Positions 61,471 through 64,000 of a stretch of 64,000 nucleotides of DNA are shown piece after piece. The notes beneath the pieces were generated by a model. That model saw only the letters and a program-made list of their open reading frames with translations. It made no database searches and was not told the DNA's origin. This DNA is from Achromobacter sp. B7. GTDB taxonomy: Bacteria; Pseudomonadota; Gammaproteobacteria; Burkholderiales; Burkholderiaceae_B. The position numbers were made by a program, and so were the translations under genes. Each line of letters starts with the position of its first letter. Within the stretch, counting starts at the first letter, position 1. The stretch is from the NCBI RefSeq assembly GCF_003600685.1, contig NZ_CP032084.1:930001-994000 (forward strand), in the 5' to 3' direction.

Positions 61471-62436
61471 ATGCTGCCCGAACTGCCTACCTATGATGAC
61501 GTCGTACGCGCCAGCGAGCGCCTGGCCGGCAACGCCCACCGCACGCCCGTCCTGACCTCGGCCACGGCCGACGCGATCAGCGGCGCGTCGATCTTCTTCA
61601 AGTGCGAGAATTTCCAGCGCATGGGCGCGTTCAAGTTTCGCGGCGGCTTCAACGCCATCGCGCGCCTGACGCCGGAGCAGCGCGCGGCGGGCGTGGTCAC
61701 GTTTTCGTCGGGCAATCACGCGCAGGCCATCGCGCTGGCTTCCAAGCTGCAAGGCGTGTCGGCCACGATCATCATGCCGCTGGACGCCCCCGCGGCCAAG
61801 CGCGCCGCCACGGAAGGCTACGGCGGCAAGATCGTCACCTACGATCGCTACACCGAAGACCGCGAGCAGATCGCGCTGCGCATCCAGGCCGAAACCGGGG
61901 CCACGCTGATCCCGCCTTACGACCACGAAGACGTGATCACGGGGCAGGGCACGGCGGCCAAGGAGTTGTTCGAGGAAGTGGGCGAACTGGACTATCTGTT
62001 CGTCTGCCTGGGCGGCGGCGGCTTGTTGTCGGGATCGGCCCTGTCGGCGTTTGCGCTAAGCCCGCGTTGCCTGGTGTATGGCGTTGAGCCGGAAGCGGGC
62101 AATGACGGCCAGCAGTCGCTGCGCAAGGGTGAAATCGTCCGGATTCCCGCGCCCAAGACGCTGGCTGACGGCGCCGCCACCACGCACCTTGGCAATCTGA
62201 CGTTCCCGCTGATCCAGAAGTATGTGCGCGATATCGTCACCGTCACGGACGCGCAGTTGGTCACCACCATGAAGTTCTTTGCCGAACGCATGAAGATGGT
62301 GGTGGAACCCACGGGCTGCCTGGCTGCCGCGGCGGTCATGCAAAACGTGGTGCCGGTAAGCGGCGCGCGGGTCGGTGTCATCATCAGCGGTGGCAATGTC
62401 GACCTTCCGGTCTACTCCCGGCTGCTGGCTTCCTGA
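61471..62436 (+). CDS. PLP-dependent threonine/serine dehydratase-like enzyme (hydroxyaspartate ammonia-lyase type)
   Basis: 321-residue fold-type II PLP enzyme. PLP lysine K55 in AFKFRGGF, phosphate loop GGGGLLSG, SSGNHAQAIALASKL, and no regulatory C-terminal ACT domain, so it is of the short catabolic or serine racemase/threo-3-hydroxyaspartate ammonia-lyase type. It deaminates a beta-hydroxy amino acid. Substrate not determinable from sequence. Between ruvB and the NDUFA9-like gene, 91 bp after ruvB; ribosome-binding site is weak. Confidence 0.87.
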   Translation: MLPELPTYDDVVRASERLAGNAHRTPVLTSATADAISGASIFFKCENFQRMGAFKFRGGFNAIARLTPEQRAAGVVTFSSGNHAQAIALASKLQGVSATIIMPLDAPAAKRAATEGYGGKIVTYDRYTEDREQIALRIQAETGATLIPPYDHEDVITGQGTAAKELFEEVGELDYLFVCLGGGGLLSGSALSAFALSPRCLVYGVEPEAGNDGQQSLRKGEIVRIPAPKTLADGAATTHLGNLTFPLIQKYVRDIVTVTDAQLVTTMKFFAERMKMVVEPTGCLAAAAVMQNVVPVSGARVGVIISGGNVDLPVYSRLLAS

Positions 62437-62540
62437 CGCGGAAATGGCGGCCCGTCCCCGGGCCGTCGATGCGTGCTTGCGGTTGTTGCCCGTGCAGGGC
62501 AGAATCGGGTCTCGATCCTGACTCGAACAGGGGCTGCGGC

Positions 62541-63461
62541 ATGCGTATCCTTGTCATCGGCGGCACCGGTTTCATCGGCCGTCACCTGATTGCCCGACTT
62601 TCCGCCGACCTGCACCAGATCATCGTGCCCACCCGCCTGTTGGCGCGCGGCAGCGAACTGCAAGTCCTTCCGACCACCACGCTGATCCAGACTGACATCC
62701 ATGACGATGCCGTGCTGGACCGCCTGGTGCGGGGCTGCGACGCGGTGGTCAATCTTGTCGGCATCTTGCACGGCAACGTCGGCCGGCCTTATGGTTCGGC
62801 GTTCGCGCGGGCGCACGTGCATCTGCCGCAACGCATTGCGCGGACGTGCCAACGTCACGGGGTTCGGCGCCTGCTGCACATGAGCGCGCTGGGGGCGGAT
62901 TCCCAGGGCGACAGCATGTACCAGCGTTCCAAGGGCGACGGCGAGGCCGCTGTCAAAAGCGAATTCCCATCCGCCAACGATACGGGATGGACGATCTTCC
63001 GGCCCTCGGTCATCTTCGGCCCGGACGACAACTTCACGAATATGTTTGCGTCGCTGGCGCGCTGGCTGCCGGTCTTGCCGCTGGCGGGCGCCAACGCGCG
63101 CATGCAGCCGGTGTATGTGGGCGACGTGGTAGTGGCCATGGCCAACGCGCTGGGCGATTCCCAGACCTGTGGCAAAACCTATGAACTGGGCGGCCCGCAG
63201 GTTTACACGCTGGGTGAAATTGCGCGGCTGTGCGCCGCCTGGAGCGGCCATCCGCGCCCGGTGGTACCGGTGCCGATGGGCGTGGGGCGCATCCAGGCGC
63301 GCCTGTTCGAGTGCATGCCCGGCGAACCCTTGATGTCGCGCGACAATCTGGATTCCCTGCGCCGCGATAACGTCTGCGTGGGTCCGATGGCGCCTGAATT
63401 GCGCGTGGTGCCGACCGGCCTGGAAGCCGTGGCGCCACGCTATCTACAGCGTGCGCCTTAG
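62541..63461 (+). CDS. NAD(P)-binding SDR of the complex I NDUFA9-like type
   Basis: 306-residue atypical SDR: N-terminal [18 protein letters not shown], then VNLVGILHG and [33 protein letters not shown], with [13 protein letters not shown] and [16 protein letters not shown], which mark the NDUFA9/YfcH-like extended SDR group (the YxxxK is Y-Q-R-S-K). Members act in complex I assembly or as quinone/nucleotide-sugar-related reductases; function here is unknown. Start at 62541 has GGGGC-type sequence upstream. Convergent with ruvA (4-bp overlap). Confidence 0.85.
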   Translation: MRILVIGGTGFIGRHLIARLSADLHQIIVPTRLLARGSELQVLPTTTLIQTDIHDDAVLDRLVRGCDAVVNLVGILHGNVGRPYGSAFARAHVHLPQRIARTCQRHGVRRLLHMSALGADSQGDSMYQRSKGDGEAAVKSEFPSANDTGWTIFRPSVIFGPDDNFTNMFASLARWLPVLPLAGANARMQPVYVGDVVVAMANALGDSQTCGKTYELGGPQVYTLGEIARLCAAWSGHPRPVVPVPMGVGRIQARLFECMPGEPLMSRDNLDSLRRDNVCVGPMAPELRVVPTGLEAVAPRYLQRAP

Positions 63462-64000
63462 CGCGCCAACGCCTTCAATGCCTGCTTGATGCCGTCGGAC
63501 ACGCCCACGCCTTCGGGCAGGGTCTTGAGCGCCGACAGCGACTCCTTCTCTGAATAACCCAGCGCCAGCAGGGCGTTCAAAATGTCCGACTGGTTATCCG
63601 GCGTGGCGTGCGACGACGCCCCGATATCCGCCCCCAGCTTGCCGCGCATTTCCAACAACAGGCGTTCCGCCGTTTTCTTGCCGATGCCGGGCACGCGCGT
63701 CAGGCGGCCCGATTCCTGCAAGGTAATGGCCTGCGCCAGGTCGGCCACCGACATCCCGGACAACACCGACAGCGCCGTGCGCGCGCCAATGCCGCTGACC
63801 TTGATCAGCTGGCGAAACGCGCTGCGTTCGCCGGCGGTGCCGAAGCCATACAGGATGTGCGCGTCTTCACGCACGGTCAGGTGTGTATAAAGCGTGACGC
63901 GCGCGCCGGTCTCCGGCAGCGAATACAGCGTGCTCATGGACACGTCGATGTCATACCCCACGCCGCCCACGTCCACACAGATGGTGGGAGGCAGCTTTTC
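63458..64000 (-). CDS. ruvA: Holliday junction DNA-binding protein RuvA, partial (5' end outside)
   Basis: The last 180 codons of RuvA; the first residues (MIGRITGTLI-type) lie beyond the window. OB-fold end ([24 protein letters not shown]), two HhH motifs ([37 protein letters not shown]) and the C-terminal domain III ([24 protein letters not shown]) that binds RuvB are present. It tetramerises on Holliday junctions and recruits RuvB. Partial only because of the window edge. Confidence 0.95.
   Translation of the reverse strand, partial: EKLPPTICVDVGGVGYDIDVSMSTLYSLPETGARVTLYTHLTVREDAHILYGFGTAGERSAFRQLIKVSGIGARTALSVLSGMSVADLAQAITLQESGRLTRVPGIGKKTAERLLLEMRGKLGADIGASSHATPDNQSDILNALLALGYSEKESLSALKTLPEGVGVSDGIKQALKALAR

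Overview
The window is a GC-rich, gene-dense chromosomal segment, most probably from a betaproteobacterium of the Alcaligenaceae (Achromobacter/Bordetella type). The signs are GC-biased codon use, the gene complement (minCDE, a double-length UvrA, EttA, many LysR/IclR/MarR-controlled catabolic and ABC-uptake operons) and a LexA box of the CTGT-N8-ACAG form. I saw no phage, IS element, CRISPR array, rRNA or tRNA. All assignments come from reading the sequence and remembered family knowledge; no database was searched.

Layout. 1-2589: end of a MacB-type efflux permease, its outer-membrane partner, and tcdA. 2598-5717: a NagG/NagH/ferredoxin-like Rieske oxygenase set, divergent from a NahR-like LysR regulator. 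5698-13367: pabC, pabB and a giant tandem UvrA. 13468-16067: an IclR regulator with eda and kdgK (lower Entner-Doudoroff/ketodeoxygluconate). 16289-18649: a 42-residue basic protein, a LysR regulator and a glycosyltransferase.

18646-36869 is the most distinctive region. On the minus strand it carries a branched-chain-type ABC transporter, an SDR, a cyclase-family (isatin-hydrolase-like) hydrolase, a DUF35-SDR fusion, a thiolase-like protein without catalytic residues, an acyl-CoA ligase, a Rieske oxygenase (beta, alpha, reductase) and indolepyruvate-ferredoxin-oxidoreductase-like IorB and IorA. A MarR regulator is divergent. The content fits aerobic indole-3-acetate (auxin) catabolism of the iad/iac kind: ring oxidation, CoA activation, retro-aldol loss of acetyl-CoA to give isatin, then isatin hydrolysis. 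That is inference, not proof.

36870-42607: a five-gene oligopeptide/dipeptide ABC operon. 42686-47554: an acidic hypothetical protein, a DMT exporter, ettA, a cysteine hydrolase and a glycine-zipper lipoprotein. 47650-51721: minE, minD, minC, glnS. 51858-54253: a CydAB-like pair whose CydA-like subunit lacks the known haem ligands. 54317-64000: recQ, an usher-like barrel protein, an OmpR/EnvZ-type two-component system, ruvB, a PLP dehydratase, an NDUFA9-like SDR and partial ruvA.

A second theme is short tandem repeats, often with a 12-bp period, inside coding linkers and just after stop codons (1638, 36876, 44449, 46316, 58952; also 8 bp at 32151 and 15 bp at 49307).
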